From the NCBI GenBank assembly GCA_902168205.1, contig CABHOK010000006.1, forward strand, positions 224,627 to 288,626: a DNA stretch of 64,000 nt. Direction: 5' to 3'. Made by a program: the position numbers and the translations under genes. Numbering within the stretch: the stretch's first letter is position 1; each line of letters starts with the position of its first letter. The notes under the pieces were generated by a model. It was not told the origin of the DNA. It made no database searches and was given only the letters and a program-made list of their open reading frames with translations. Origin of the DNA: an uncultured Chitinophaga sp. GTDB lineage: Bacteria > Bacteroidota > Bacteroidia > Cytophagales > Cyclobacteriaceae. Below are positions 1 to 9,716 of this stretch, piece after piece.

Positions 1-1435
1 TGCCGTCTATATCGGTATCATTGGTTGTTACACTGAATGATACGGCTGTCTCTTCATTGGTAGTGGCATTGTCTCCATTGGCAACCGGGGCATCGTTTGC
101 AGCTGTAACGTTCACAGATATAGTTGCCACATTGGAAGTACCTCCGCTATTATCCTGAACGGTATAGGTAAGTGAAACCGGTCCGTTGAAATCCGCTTTC
201 GGAGTATAGGTAACTACTCCGGATGCATTCACATTCCAAGTTCCGTTCCCGTCAGCTTTTATATAGGTGTTATCGATGGCCGGAGTGGTAGGATCAAGAT
301 CTACCGTGTTGGCGGCTATAGTCCCATCCGGATCAGAATCATTCGACAAAATAGTAATAACGAGTGCAGTCTCTTCAGGTGTTGTTAATCCGCTATCGTT
401 GCCCGCTACCGGAAGATCGTTGGCAGGCGTAACCGTAATTGATATTGTGGCCTGATTCGATGTAGCTCCGCTGTTATCCTGCACGGTATAGGTCAGTGTA
501 GCCGTACCGTTGTAGTCAGAAGCAGGTGTGTAAGTAACAACTCCGGTTGAAGTATTTACTACCCAGGAACCAGCTGTGTTCGTATGACTTGCATCAATAT
601 CCGTTGTCGCTGTGTTCAGGTCAACGGTTGAGGGCACAACCGGTCCTTCTGCATCGGTGTCGTTGTTAATAATATTCAGCGATACAGGAGTGTCCTCTGG
701 TGTGGTAACACCTGCACCATCGTTATTCGCTACGGGTAGATCGTTAACCGAAGTGATCGTTACGGTAATAGTAGCTTCGTTGGAAGTTACTCCGTTGTTA
801 TCATTCACAACGTACTGGGTAGACGCTGAGCCGTTGTAATCAGCAAAGGGGGTAAATGTAACGATACCCGCATTATCAACTGTAAACACTCCTATATTTG
901 GAATGTTATTAGAGCTCTGTCTTCCACTCGTTGAAGGATCCAGATCAACCGTGGCTGCGTTGATCGATTCATCATCCGTATCGTTCGTTACTATATTAAA
1001 CGATACCGGAGTATCTTCACTGGTGCTGGCCAGATCATTGGCAGCTACGGGTGCATCGTTTACTGCATTAACTGTAATTGTAATAAGCGTTGGTAAAGAA
1101 GATATACCAAGACTATTTTTAACCGTATAGGAATTTGTTATCGTGCCATTGAAATTGGCTGCAGGTGTAAACGTTACTACTCCTGAAGCATCCGCTAACA
1201 ACGTGCAGCCCGATATAATAATAGAAGATTGAACACCATCTGTTGACTGATCAAGATCCAGCGTTGCCGGATCCAGACTTAACAAGTCTATATCATTAGA
1301 CAGTACAGGAATGGTTATAGGCGCACCGTCTTCGTCCATCTCCTCAGAGTCAGGCAAAGTAACAGGCACCTGTGCAAAGGCTAGCCCGACTTGGGTCAGT
1401 AAAACACAAAGTAATATTTGGCGTAAAAAACGCAT
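1..1435 (-). CDS. Secreted tandem cadherin/Ig-like repeat protein, partial
   Basis: The frame is open from an ATG at 1435 to the window edge, so only the first ~478 residues are visible and the C-terminus is missing. Residues 1-22 are a signal peptide ending in AFA-Q. After it come about four and a half tandem units of ~95-100 residues. Each holds a 'EDTPVSxxI..NDTD' stretch, a 'TVDLDP' stretch, 'VTYTPxxDYNG' and a closing 'NDxPVAxND'. This is the Big_9/cadherin-like, tandem-95 (VCBS) pattern of bacterial surface adhesins, which usually bind calcium. In this phylum such proteins are typically T9SS cargo, but the sorting tail lies outside the window. Family assignment is firm; the adhesive role is inferred. 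Confidence 0.85.
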   Translation of the reverse strand, partial: MRFLRQILLCVLLTQVGLAFAQVPVTLPDSEEMDEDGAPITIPVLSNDIDLLSLDPATLDLDQSTDGVQSSIIISGCTLLADASGVVTFTPAANFNGTITNSYTVKNSLGISSLPTLITITVNAVNDAPVAANDLASTSEDTPVSFNIVTNDTDDESINAATVDLDPSTSGRQSSNNIPNIGVFTVDNAGIVTFTPFADYNGSASTQYVVNDNNGVTSNEATITVTITSVNDLPVANNDGAGVTTPEDTPVSLNIINNDTDAEGPVVPSTVDLNTATTDIDASHTNTAGSWVVNTSTGVVTYTPASDYNGTATLTYTVQDNSGATSNQATISITVTPANDLPVAGNDSGLTTPEETALVITILSNDSDPDGTIAANTVDLDPTTPAIDNTYIKADGNGTWNVNASGVVTYTPKADFNGPVSLTYTVQDNSGGTSNVATISVNVTAANDAPVANGDNATTNEETAVSFSVTTNDTDIDG

Positions 1436-1453
1436 ATTTCAACTATAGACCGA

Positions 1454-1461
1454 CAAAAATA
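1454..1461 (-). promoter_or_regulatory. Candidate -7 box (TATTTTTG) of the repeat protein gene
   Basis: The minus strand reads TATTTTTG, a full match to the Bacteroidota -7 consensus TAnnTTTG, about 18 bases before the ATG. No TTTG is found at the expected -33 spacing, so this is a weak call. Confidence 0.35.
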
Positions 1462-1538
1462 ATTAAATTAATAATATCTCTATCCTCTCTGAATTTTAAT
1501 TGTAACTCTTAGTTTCGTGGTTTAATTGATTAAAAACA

Positions 1539-2717
1539 ATGGTTGGTATCATTTCGGTAATCTTTTGGGTCGGTATATTGGTTGTTGGGTATACTTATGT
1601 AGGATATGGCATAATTATTTACATTTTATCAAAGCTCAGGGAAAGAACAAACGTTTTAAGTTCCGCGCCAGACGAACAATTACCCAATGTAACGCTGCTC
1701 GTAGCGGCCTATAATGAAGCCGATATCATCCGGAAAAAAATTGAGAATACGCTCGAACTGGACTATCCGGAAAATAAACTGGAGATTTTTTTTGTGACGG
1801 ATGGATCTACCGATCAGACTCCGGAAATTGTAAAAGAATATCCCGCCATTCAATTATTTCACTCGTTCGAACGAAAAGGTAAAATACATGCCGTTAACAG
1901 GGTGATGAAATCTGTTAAAACTCCTATCGTTATCTTCTGCGATGCGAACACCGATCTCAACCGCGAGGCTATCAAATATATTGTGAGACATTATCAGGAT
2001 CCGACTATCGGAGGAGTTGCCGGTGAGAAAAGAATTTTAAGTAAAGATAAGGACAATGCGTCCGGATCAGGCGAAGGACTTTACTGGAAATATGAATCGT
2101 TCCTGAAGAAGAAAGATGCCGAGGTATATTCTATTGTTGGTGCAGCTGGTGAATTATTTTCTGTACGCACCGAGCTGTTCGAAGAGCCTGCCGAGAATAT
2201 GATCATCGAAGACTTCTATCTCTCCATGCGCATAACGGCTAAAGGATATCGCTTTGCGTATGAACCCGATGCCTTCGCGATGGAAACCGCGTCTGCTTCC
2301 GTAAAAGAAGAATGGAAAAGAAAGGTGCGTATATCGGCCGGAGGTTTTCAGGCCATGGCCAAACTCTCCTATCTTCTTAATCCGTTTCGCTATGGCATTC
2401 TGAGCTTTCAGTATATCTCACATCGTGTTATGCGCTGGACGCTCGCTCCGCTTTTCTTACCCATCATCTTTATAGCGAATGCATGGCTTGCATTTTATGG
2501 CGTTCCCTTTTATCAACTGACCATGGTATTGCAGGTGTTGTTCTATGGACTTGCCTTTCTTGGATACCTGCTCCGCGATAAGAAGATCGGCATCAAAGGC
2601 TTCTTCGTGCCGTACTATTTCGCTGTGATGAACCTGTCGGTATACTTCGGACTGAACCGTTACCTGCGGGGCAAGCAGTCGGTGGTGTGGGAAAAAGCGA
2701 AACGTGCTACTGCCTAG
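1539..2717 (+). CDS. Membrane-bound family 2 glycosyltransferase
   Basis: A processive-type GT2 enzyme of 392 residues, expected to add sugars from a nucleotide sugar to a surface polysaccharide at the inner membrane. One membrane segment lies at residues 1-31. The GT-A fold follows, with VAAYNE (55-60), DGSTD (88-92), DANTD (135-139, nucleotide/metal site), an ED pair at 224-225 (catalytic base position) and an RKVRISAGG stretch (261-269) where cellulose/PNAG synthases have QxxRW. The C-terminus (about 300-375) holds further membrane helices. It resembles IcaA/BcsA-like synthases, but the canonical QxxRW is not exact, so the product is unknown. It stands alone with no export partner beside it. 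Confidence 0.88.
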   Translation: MVGIISVIFWVGILVVGYTYVGYGIIIYILSKLRERTNVLSSAPDEQLPNVTLLVAAYNEADIIRKKIENTLELDYPENKLEIFFVTDGSTDQTPEIVKEYPAIQLFHSFERKGKIHAVNRVMKSVKTPIVIFCDANTDLNREAIKYIVRHYQDPTIGGVAGEKRILSKDKDNASGSGEGLYWKYESFLKKKDAEVYSIVGAAGELFSVRTELFEEPAENMIIEDFYLSMRITAKGYRFAYEPDAFAMETASASVKEEWKRKVRISAGGFQAMAKLSYLLNPFRYGILSFQYISHRVMRWTLAPLFLPIIFIANAWLAFYGVPFYQLTMVLQVLFYGLAFLGYLLRDKKIGIKGFFVPYYFAVMNLSVYFGLNRYLRGKQSVVWEKAKRATA

Positions 2718-2775
2718 AAAACAAGCTGTTATCTATATATTTTTCTATTTAAGGCATGATTATGCCGCTATCGGA

Positions 2776-2806
2776 TTTGACTAATTCCTGATCTGGTATA
2801 ATTTTG
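2776..2806 (+). promoter_or_regulatory. Bacteroidota-type promoter of the yebC gene
   Basis: TTTG at 2776-2779, a 19-base spacer, and TAATTTTG at 2799-2806 match the TTTG-N19-TAnnTTTG consensus exactly. Transcription would start near 2813, giving a leader of about 20 bases before the ATG. Confidence 0.75.
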
Positions 2807-2831
2807 CCAACCTTATAAAAAGCACAACCCC

Positions 2832-3539
2832 ATGGGCCGCATATTTGAAAAACGAAAGCACAAGATGTTTGCGCGCTTTGACCGGATGGCCAAAGCCTTT
2901 ACCCGAATAGGAAAAGATATAGCCATTGCCGTAAAGAACGGTGGTCCTAGTCCGGAAAACAATCCGAAGCTCCGTCTGGCCATTCAGAATGCCAAAGGTG
3001 TTAACATGCCGAAGGACAAAGTGGAAGCCGCCATCAAACGTGCCTCTTCGAAAGAAGAAAAAGATTTTCAGGAAGTTACTTACGAAGGCTATGCACCACA
3101 CGGTGTACCGCTGATGGTAGAATGTGCTACCGATAACCCTACACGCACGGTAGCCAACGTACGTCTCCATTTCTCGAAAAACAATGGCAGCATGGGTAAC
3201 TCCGGCTCCGTTGCTTTCCTGTTCGAACGCAAAGGTGTTTTTAAATTCGAACCAGCCAAGCTAAACCTGGATGACCTCGAGCTCGACCTGATCGATGCCG
3301 GTGCAGAAGATATAGAACGCAACGATGAGGAAATTGTAATCTATACCAAGTTCACGGAGTTCGGTCACATGCTGAAGTTCCTCGAATCCAAAAACCTTGA
3401 ACCGAAAAGTTCTGAGCTTCAATATATACCCAACACTACCAAAGAACTGAGCGAAGAGCAGCAGGATGAAGTATTAAAACTGGTAGAAGTATTGGAAGGT
3501 GATGATGACGTTCAAGCCGTCTATCATAACCTTGCTTAA
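2832..3539 (+). CDS. YebC/PmpR (TACO1) family protein
   Basis: A cytoplasmic protein of 235 residues, the usual length of the YebC/TACO1 family. Members have been described as DNA-binding regulators and, more recently, as ribosome-associated factors that relieve stalling at proline-rich stretches. The N-terminus (MGRIFEKRKHKMFARFDRM) is the form usual in Bacteroidota. It is followed by the family core ENNPKLRLAIQNAKGVNMPK (residues 43-62) and an acidic C-terminal domain. A perfect promoter precedes it and no partner gene is linked. Confidence 0.93.
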   Translation: MGRIFEKRKHKMFARFDRMAKAFTRIGKDIAIAVKNGGPSPENNPKLRLAIQNAKGVNMPKDKVEAAIKRASSKEEKDFQEVTYEGYAPHGVPLMVECATDNPTRTVANVRLHFSKNNGSMGNSGSVAFLFERKGVFKFEPAKLNLDDLELDLIDAGAEDIERNDEEIVIYTKFTEFGHMLKFLESKNLEPKSSELQYIPNTTKELSEEQQDEVLKLVEVLEGDDDVQAVYHNLA

Positions 3540-3568
3540 CGTTGTTTAACCAAACTATAGGAACTTCG

Positions 3569-4300
3569 CTATAGTTTCAGTTTCTTGAATATACCTTCCG
3601 GTATGCTACGAATGATTAACATGATCAGTCTCCATACCGGAAGTACATATATCACATCTTTCTTTTTCTTAACAGCCTTAAAGATTGCTTTGCTTAAATG
3701 CCCGGGTTCTGCTGTGAGTGGTTTCGGCAACTTTAAACCTTCTGTCATACGCGTGTTGATGAAACCCGGCTTTACTGTTACCACGTGAACATTACTTTTG
3801 GTAAGTCTGTTTCGGAGTCCGGAGAGATAAGCCGTGAATCCTGCTTTAGCACTGCCATATATATAGTTACTCTGGCGGCCGCGTTCACCGGCTACTGAAC
3901 TTACCCCAACGATCACACCGTTTTTGTTTGCCTCGTAGTTGTTGGCAACGGCATTGAGGATAGAGACAGCACCGGTATAATTGGAATGAATAACTTTTTC
4001 ACTCGCAGCCCAGTCCTGCTCCGAACGTTGCTGATCGCCCAGCAAACCGAATACACAAATTGTAACATCGGGTTTCGGACTCAATGAATCATAGAACGAT
4101 TGGTGTGCTTCCGATTGCAGCGCATCGAACTTCAATGCTTTTGCTTCTATGCGGTGACGGATCGCGGCATCGCCTGCCATGACATTGAGTGTATCAATAT
4201 CGCGTCCGGCCAGGTAAAGATTATATCCTTTTGCGGCAAACTCATGCGCACAGGCAACGGCTACATCGCTGGTAGCTCCCAAGATTAAAACGTATGACAC
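3569..4300 (-). CDS. SDR family oxidoreductase, DprE2-like
   Basis: A short-chain dehydrogenase/reductase of 243 residues. The cofactor loop is GATSDVA near the N-terminus instead of the common TGxxxGxG, an acidic/polar residue follows beta-2 (GRD), the SVAG segment supplies the catalytic serine region, and YIYGSAK supplies the YxxxK pair. This loop and length fit the DprE2-like subgroup, which reduces keto-sugars such as decaprenyl-phosphoryl 2-keto-pentose. In many genomes that gene sits beside an FAD oxidoreductase and a UbiA prenyltransferase; neither is here. The neighbouring GT39 gene is divergent. The substrate is therefore uncertain. An uncharged lysine/leucine-rich tail ends the protein. 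Confidence 0.85.
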   Translation of the reverse strand: MSYVLILGATSDVAVACAHEFAAKGYNLYLAGRDIDTLNVMAGDAAIRHRIEAKALKFDALQSEAHQSFYDSLSPKPDVTICVFGLLGDQQRSEQDWAASEKVIHSNYTGAVSILNAVANNYEANKNGVIVGVSSVAGERGRQSNYIYGSAKAGFTAYLSGLRNRLTKSNVHVVTVKPGFINTRMTEGLKLPKPLTAEPGHLSKAIFKAVKKKKDVIYVLPVWRLIMLIIRSIPEGIFKKLKL

Positions 4301-4483
4301 TTTTGTAGTTTGATTAGGTCTTTCGCGATGAAAACGATTCCGTATACCTTGCTGTCATCGCTGCAACAAGATATTCCAAACATACTAAATATCCTGTATA
4401 AACATGGGTTCAATGACTTCACATTTTAACAATACTTGATTAATACCTGAACACTATTTTTAACGCATCCTTATTTGAAAAGA

Positions 4484-6139
4484 ATGTCGAAGAATTTCTA
4501 TCGGTTAGCCGGTGCGTTGTTAGGTGTCGTATATCTCCGCGGATTATTTATCCCTCTTATGGATAACGATGCGGCTCATCATGCTAACATCGCGTTACAC
4601 ATGTTTTGTACGGGCGATTATGTTTCGCTCATCGATCAGGGGCGCGACTATCTCGACAAGCCTCATCTGCATTTCTGGTTAGCTGCGTTGTCTTATCACA
4701 TCTTTGGTGTGAACTCCTTTGCCTATAAATTCCCTTCGCTCCTCTTCAGTATACTGGGCATCTATGCTACCTATAGGCTCGGTAAATTATTATACTCCAA
4801 AGAGACCGACAGACTGGCAGCATTTATACTCGCCACCTCATTTTCATTTATACTCGCTAACCACGATGTTCGCATGGATGCGATTTTAACATCGTCTGTT
4901 ATATTCTCCATCTGGCAACTGATTGCTTTTACAAAAACACTCCGCTGGAAAAATCTGATGCTGGCAAGTATAGGGCTCGCCTGTGGATTCTCTACCAAAG
5001 GCATGATCGGAGTCGTGATGCCCGGCATTGCCGTTGCCACGCATATACTATATGAACGTAATTGGACAATTCTATATCATTGGAAATGGATGTTGTTACC
5101 GGTATTTGTATTGATGCTGATCGGCCCGGTGCTATACTGTTACTATTTGCAATTTGACCTTCATCCTGAAAAGTTTGTACGCGGTCACGCGGCTATATCC
5201 GGAGTTCGATTTATACTGTGGTCACAAAACATTGAACGACTCGAGGGTGAAAAATTCGGAGCTGTTGCACAGGGCGATCCGTTCTTCTTTCTGCATACAT
5301 TTCTCTGGGCTTTTATACCGTGGAGTCTGCTTACCATTGCAGCATACTGGAAGCGACTCAAGAAATTTATACGCAAGAGATTCCGCTATAGTTCACAGCG
5401 CGAGTTCATCACATTTGGTACGATCACCATCATCTTTATAATTATATCAGCGTCCAATTTCAAATTGCCGCATTACCTGAATATACTGTTGCCATTGTTT
5501 TCAATATTACTGGCAGGCTACCTTACCAGTACATTACGAAGACGGCCGCAGCGTGATCTTTTCATCACGCAGATTATTCAGGCAGGGTTACTTTTGATTG
5601 GCATGATTGCTCTGACGCTTTGGGTCTTCCCGTTGCAGAATTTCCTGGTTATTCCCCTGCTGCTGTTACCCGGCATACTATATTTTCATTTTCAGCAGGA
5701 AGCAACCTTGCAACAACGTGTAGTTATGCTTTCCATTTGCACGGCACTGTTTTGCAATACGTTACTCAGCTTTCATTTTTATCCGCAATTGCTAACGCAT
5801 CAGGCTGGTAAAACGCTGGCTGAAGATATACTTCAATTGCCCATCGACCGAAACAAATTATATTATTTACAGGATTATGAACACAGCAATAGCCTCGATT
5901 TTTATTCTGCGTCATTGATAGCCGATATATCAGCCCAAAAACTCTCAACCATCAGGCAACCCGTATGGATCTGCACAGGCGTAAATGGCAAAGCCGAACT
6001 TGACCGATGCCATATCCCCTACACCATCACCAGGCAAGTATATAATTACCGTGTGTCAAAGCCGAAAGGACGTTTTCTGGATCCGGACAGTCGGGCATCG
6101 CAGCTTAAGCATTTTTATGTATTGGCGATCAGTCGATAG
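4484..6139 (+). CDS. GT39/ArnT-like lipid-linked glycosyltransferase
   Basis: A polytopic inner-membrane protein (551 residues from the chosen ATG) of the PMT/ArnT type, which moves sugars from polyprenyl phosphate to lipid or protein acceptors on the periplasmic face. The first loop has DNDAAHHAN, where this superfamily places its catalytic acidic residue, then RDYLDKPHLHFW, the characteristic substrate-loop motif (YxDKPP-like). Around ten hydrophobic helices follow, ending with a periplasmic soluble tail. An in-frame TTG at 4475 could start three codons earlier; the ATG is preferred. The acceptor is unknown. Confidence 0.87.
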   Translation: MSKNFYRLAGALLGVVYLRGLFIPLMDNDAAHHANIALHMFCTGDYVSLIDQGRDYLDKPHLHFWLAALSYHIFGVNSFAYKFPSLLFSILGIYATYRLGKLLYSKETDRLAAFILATSFSFILANHDVRMDAILTSSVIFSIWQLIAFTKTLRWKNLMLASIGLACGFSTKGMIGVVMPGIAVATHILYERNWTILYHWKWMLLPVFVLMLIGPVLYCYYLQFDLHPEKFVRGHAAISGVRFILWSQNIERLEGEKFGAVAQGDPFFFLHTFLWAFIPWSLLTIAAYWKRLKKFIRKRFRYSSQREFITFGTITIIFIIISASNFKLPHYLNILLPLFSILLAGYLTSTLRRRPQRDLFITQIIQAGLLLIGMIALTLWVFPLQNFLVIPLLLLPGILYFHFQQEATLQQRVVMLSICTALFCNTLLSFHFYPQLLTHQAGKTLAEDILQLPIDRNKLYYLQDYEHSNSLDFYSASLIADISAQKLSTIRQPVWICTGVNGKAELDRCHIPYTITRQVYNYRVSKPKGRFLDPDSRASQLKHFYVLAISR

Positions 6140-6193
6140 TGTCGTGATAGGGTATCCATAGTGAATGCCCTATCATTATCGTAAAAGTATATA

Positions 6194-6655
6194 TCACATC
6201 ACGCGAAGACTTCTGATCCACTGCTCAGCCTGGCCAGGATCGGTATAGAAGTGCTCGTTTTCACGGCTATATTTACTTTCGTATACGTCTATCTTCGACT
6301 TGTCCTGATGAACGTGCACAGCGCCTACACATTTTATTCCCCGGGTGTTGGTATACTGTATTGATTTCGCATCCTCTTCAAACATATCGAGGTAGCCCAC
6401 TTTCCAGCCGTATTGCGCTAACGTAAGTGGTACAATGGTCCGGAATCGCTTATGCGCATCTATATCGATCGCTTTAAAACCATAGAGGTTGATGAAAATC
6501 TTGAACGAGTCGTTGCTGTTTACTTTTGCAAGGGCATCGTGCAGAGATTGCTCCCACGTTTCAATATCTGTTTTATCAACATCACCGGAGATATGCGTTA
6601 CAATGAGTTTTTCTTCAGGATAATACCGGCTTGAGGTTATTTTTTCAGCATTCAT
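6194..6655 (-). CDS. Hypothetical protein, possible SpoIIAA/STAS-like fold
   Basis: A soluble protein of 153 residues without signal peptide. The pattern of a short strand (KLIVTHISGDV), a helix with WEQSLHDAL, a strand ending in INLYGFKAID and a helix with a later GAVHVH strand resembles the SpoIIAA-like/STAS fold seen in small Bacteroidota proteins. No phosphorylatable serine context or catalytic motif is clear. It lies immediately downstream of, and on the same strand as, the LtaS-type gene, 57 bases apart, and may be cotranscribed with it. Function is unknown. Confidence 0.6.
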   Translation of the reverse strand: MNAEKITSSRYYPEEKLIVTHISGDVDKTDIETWEQSLHDALAKVNSNDSFKIFINLYGFKAIDIDAHKRFRTIVPLTLAQYGWKVGYLDMFEEDAKSIQYTNTRGIKCVGAVHVHQDKSKIDVYESKYSRENEHFYTDPGQAEQWIRSLRVM

Positions 6656-6712
6656 TATAGAGGGTTGTTTATTTATAGCATGTTAAGAGATATACTTCAA
6701 AATTGCTGCTAA

Positions 6713-8674
6713 CTACCGGGCACTTATATCCTTCACCGTAAACCGGTCTTCCACAAGACGGTTATTATATTGCTGAACGATAGCCTTGATCTTTTCTTCC
6801 ATCCTGCTCTTTACTTCGGGCTGTGTATCTTTAACATCCTGCGTTAGCATCTTATCAGTTTTAAAATTATAGAGTGCCAGTGTTTTGGTTCCATCAAACT
6901 GGATTACGTAATCACCTTCCAAAAGCTGGTAAGCGTTGTCTTTATAGTTGAACACAGCCGGCACGGAATCATCGCGAAATATATCACGGCCAAACGCTAC
7001 GTACGGAGTATTGAAATGCAAGTGTCCTAACACAGAAGGCATGATATCAATTTGCTGCACCAATTGATCCGAGTATCCTTTCAGACTATGATCAGGCTTG
7101 AAGAAGATCACCGGCACCGAATACAACCCCCAGGCTGTACGCGATTCATCAAACTGTATCTCGGATGAGGTGTGATCAGCCGTAATCACAAACAGTGTAT
7201 TCTTATACCAAGGCATCTTCGAAGCCTTCTCAAAGAACTTCTTCAACGAATAATCAGTATACTCTATGCATTTATGAATCACCAGCGGACCGCCTTTAAA
7301 TTTACCTTCAAACTCCTGCGGTACTTTAAACGGATGGTGCGATGAGACCGAGAAGATGGAGCTCATGAACGGCTGGTGAAATTCATTCAGCTTATCGGCA
7401 TAAAAGTTAAAGAACTTGTCATCCCAGATTCCCCACATGCCATCCGAATCATTGTCATTACCATACTCCGTCATGCCATAGTATTGGTCAACACCTGCCA
7501 GGTTCATAAAAGCCTGAAAACCCATGGAGCCGTTGGGCGCACCATGAAAGAAAGATGTATGATACCCTTGCGGCTTTAACAACGATGCAAGGCTATTTAT
7601 TTTATTTCCGGAATACGGAGACAAGAAGTAAGGAAGTCCCAACGATGGTATACTGCTGATCACCGAAGGCAAACCATCAATGGATTTACGTCCGTTGGCA
7701 AATGAATATTGAAACGTAAGACTGTGTTGTGTGAGCGAATCCATAAAAGGTGTATATCCCTTATACATTCCATTTTCTTTTTCTTTGTTGAATACACCGA
7801 AGAACTCCTTCGAGAAACTTTCAAGTATAATTACTACCACATTATCGGGTCTGAACGCGACCGTATCTACCGGTATATGTACGGGGGTATATACGTTTGA
7901 AAGTTGCTGTTCATCCGTAAAGTAAGTCGCCTTTTGTATCTTGGTTTTACCGAGTGTGCGCAGCAAGGCAAACGGTGTGTTGAGCACGAGGCTTATCGCT
8001 TTCGGGTCTTTTACATACTCACCCGCGTTGCTGAGTGTAATGGGACGCGTACTGTGTGCAAAGCCACCGCGCAGTCCGCCTATCACCAGGTAGATAATGG
8101 GCACCATCAAGACCAGTCCACCGACATAAAATACAATTTTGTTTTTAATCATCGGGCCTTGCAGTTTGATGCACCGGTATAGCCAAACCATTAATGCTAT
8201 AAGCGCAAGCCAAAATACAACCGCATACCAATAGTCCATCAGGAAACTTAACCAAAGGCTGCCCATGTTCTGTTCATTCTCAAATTGCTTGAATACATCG
8301 GCCGTGGTGCGTCTGCCGGTGAAGCGGAAGTATATAAAATCAGAAACGTTGGCCGCCAGGGCTATTCCGTTAAAGATGTAAAACAACCACATGACTATAC
8401 GCTGATACACCGGGTGAAATCGAACCTGCAGTGGTATTATACTTAGCAGGATAACCAAAGCGTTGGTGTAAAGTACGGCCGAGAGATCGAAACGAAGTCC
8501 GCCCACAAAAATGCGCAGCATATCGTCTGCAGTAACATCCGTGAAATAACTTTTGTTGAAAACGTAAAAGCCGAGTCGGCAAAGCGTATACAAGAGCATG
8601 GCCAGCAGAAATCTGAGCACCAACACTACATAAATATTTCCCTGAAGCTTCAGGCCTTGAAAGTAGTTCCGCAT
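6713..8674 (-). CDS. LTA synthase-family sulfatase-fold membrane enzyme
   Basis: A protein of 653 residues with about five membrane helices in the first ~215 residues and a periplasmic sulfatase/alkaline-phosphatase-fold domain after that. Visible metal and active-site elements are VVIILESFS (metal glutamate), GRKSIDG (nucleophile position; LtaS of Gram-positives has threonine in KTSD, here the residue is serine) and ITADHTSS (Asp-His metal pair). Gram-negative members of this family transfer phosphoglycerol or phosphoethanolamine to glycans or lipids, since lipoteichoic acid is absent. It probably modifies an envelope lipid or glycan. The ATG at 8674 gives a normal N-terminal helix. Confidence 0.88.
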   Translation of the reverse strand: MRNYFQGLKLQGNIYVVLVLRFLLAMLLYTLCRLGFYVFNKSYFTDVTADDMLRIFVGGLRFDLSAVLYTNALVILLSIIPLQVRFHPVYQRIVMWLFYIFNGIALAANVSDFIYFRFTGRRTTADVFKQFENEQNMGSLWLSFLMDYWYAVVFWLALIALMVWLYRCIKLQGPMIKNKIVFYVGGLVLMVPIIYLVIGGLRGGFAHSTRPITLSNAGEYVKDPKAISLVLNTPFALLRTLGKTKIQKATYFTDEQQLSNVYTPVHIPVDTVAFRPDNVVVIILESFSKEFFGVFNKEKENGMYKGYTPFMDSLTQHSLTFQYSFANGRKSIDGLPSVISSIPSLGLPYFLSPYSGNKINSLASLLKPQGYHTSFFHGAPNGSMGFQAFMNLAGVDQYYGMTEYGNDNDSDGMWGIWDDKFFNFYADKLNEFHQPFMSSIFSVSSHHPFKVPQEFEGKFKGGPLVIHKCIEYTDYSLKKFFEKASKMPWYKNTLFVITADHTSSEIQFDESRTAWGLYSVPVIFFKPDHSLKGYSDQLVQQIDIMPSVLGHLHFNTPYVAFGRDIFRDDSVPAVFNYKDNAYQLLEGDYVIQFDGTKTLALYNFKTDKMLTQDVKDTQPEVKSRMEEKIKAIVQQYNNRLVEDRFTVKDISAR

Positions 8675-8828
8675 ATTCCTTCGTGTAACAAGGATTAGAT
8701 TAACGGAGTGCGATTTAATACAATTTTGACATAATTATCACATGGCCCCGCTTAAAATTAAACCAGCATGTGTGCGCCTGCATTAATTGCTTATTTTGCC
8801 GCCTGTAGCTAAACCGTGAAGTATTGTA

Positions 8829-9683
8829 ATGATCCGGCTTTCTATTTTTTTATTCGCACTGTTTTCTATTTTTTTCAGTCACGCACAAACGCGCACACTT
8901 TATTTAGGTATTGGTACCGGGATGACATCAAGCTATACGTGGGATAACGGCATAAGCAAAGACCCACGGTATAAAGATCGGTATGATATCAAGTTTGCTC
9001 CTGTATCCCTGAACTATGGATTGGACTTTGAAGGATATGGATTTTTCATCAACCCCGGTCTGGTAAATATAGGGCAGAATTTCTATGTCACGAATACCGT
9101 TGGCGGTCAGCAGGGAACGCGCAAGATAAATCTGAGCTACATCAATCTTCCCGCTGCATTTAAACTGCACATCATTGATCTCTCTTTTTTTAAATTAAGT
9201 CTTACCGCTGGCGGAAGTTTTGCATTCCTCATGAAGGGTAAAGAAACCGTGAGTCATGAAGAAGCCAAACTCACATTTCCAACACAGGTATATCCTATAC
9301 TTCCCTCCGACTATACCATTGTTTACGATGGCGTAATAAGTCCCGCGGTATCAAAATATACTATAGCTGATAAAAAGGATTTCAAGTCATACCAGGTGTT
9401 TGCCTTGCTGGGATTTCGTTCGGACTGGGAAGTATCAGACGATTGGATGATGTCTCTCGACTTTCGTATGAACTACGGAATCTTTGATCCGCGCACCGAT
9501 GAATACATGCAGCGTGTTAACGCTTACCAGACCCTATACGATATATCCGGAAAGCGAAGGGATATGTTTGCACTCATTAACGTAAGTGTCTCGCGTTACA
9601 TTGAGTTGAAGAAAGAGAAACACTCTCCAAAAAAACGTTCATCGTATCCTTCGCACAAATCGCGAAGCCGGCCTCGCGGATAA
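8829..9683 (+). CDS. Outer-membrane beta-barrel protein (PorT-like)
   Basis: The 284-residue product starts with a clear signal peptide (about 19 residues ending SHA-Q) and continues with alternating polar/aromatic strands typical of small OmpW/PorT-type barrels, such as GYGFFINPGLVNIG and MMSLDFRMNYGIF. The last ~25 residues are lysine/arginine/serine-rich (KKRSS, RSRPRG) instead of a barrel strand ending in phenylalanine, which is unusual for an outer-membrane insertion signal. It is a single gene between divergent and unrelated neighbours. No specific function can be assigned. Confidence 0.75.
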   Translation: MIRLSIFLFALFSIFFSHAQTRTLYLGIGTGMTSSYTWDNGISKDPRYKDRYDIKFAPVSLNYGLDFEGYGFFINPGLVNIGQNFYVTNTVGGQQGTRKINLSYINLPAAFKLHIIDLSFFKLSLTAGGSFAFLMKGKETVSHEEAKLTFPTQVYPILPSDYTIVYDGVISPAVSKYTIADKKDFKSYQVFALLGFRSDWEVSDDWMMSLDFRMNYGIFDPRTDEYMQRVNAYQTLYDISGKRRDMFALINVSVSRYIELKKEKHSPKKRSSYPSHKSRSRPRG

Positions 9684-9716
9684 AAAATTGATTCTATCTT
9701 TGTTCACAAGCCACCT

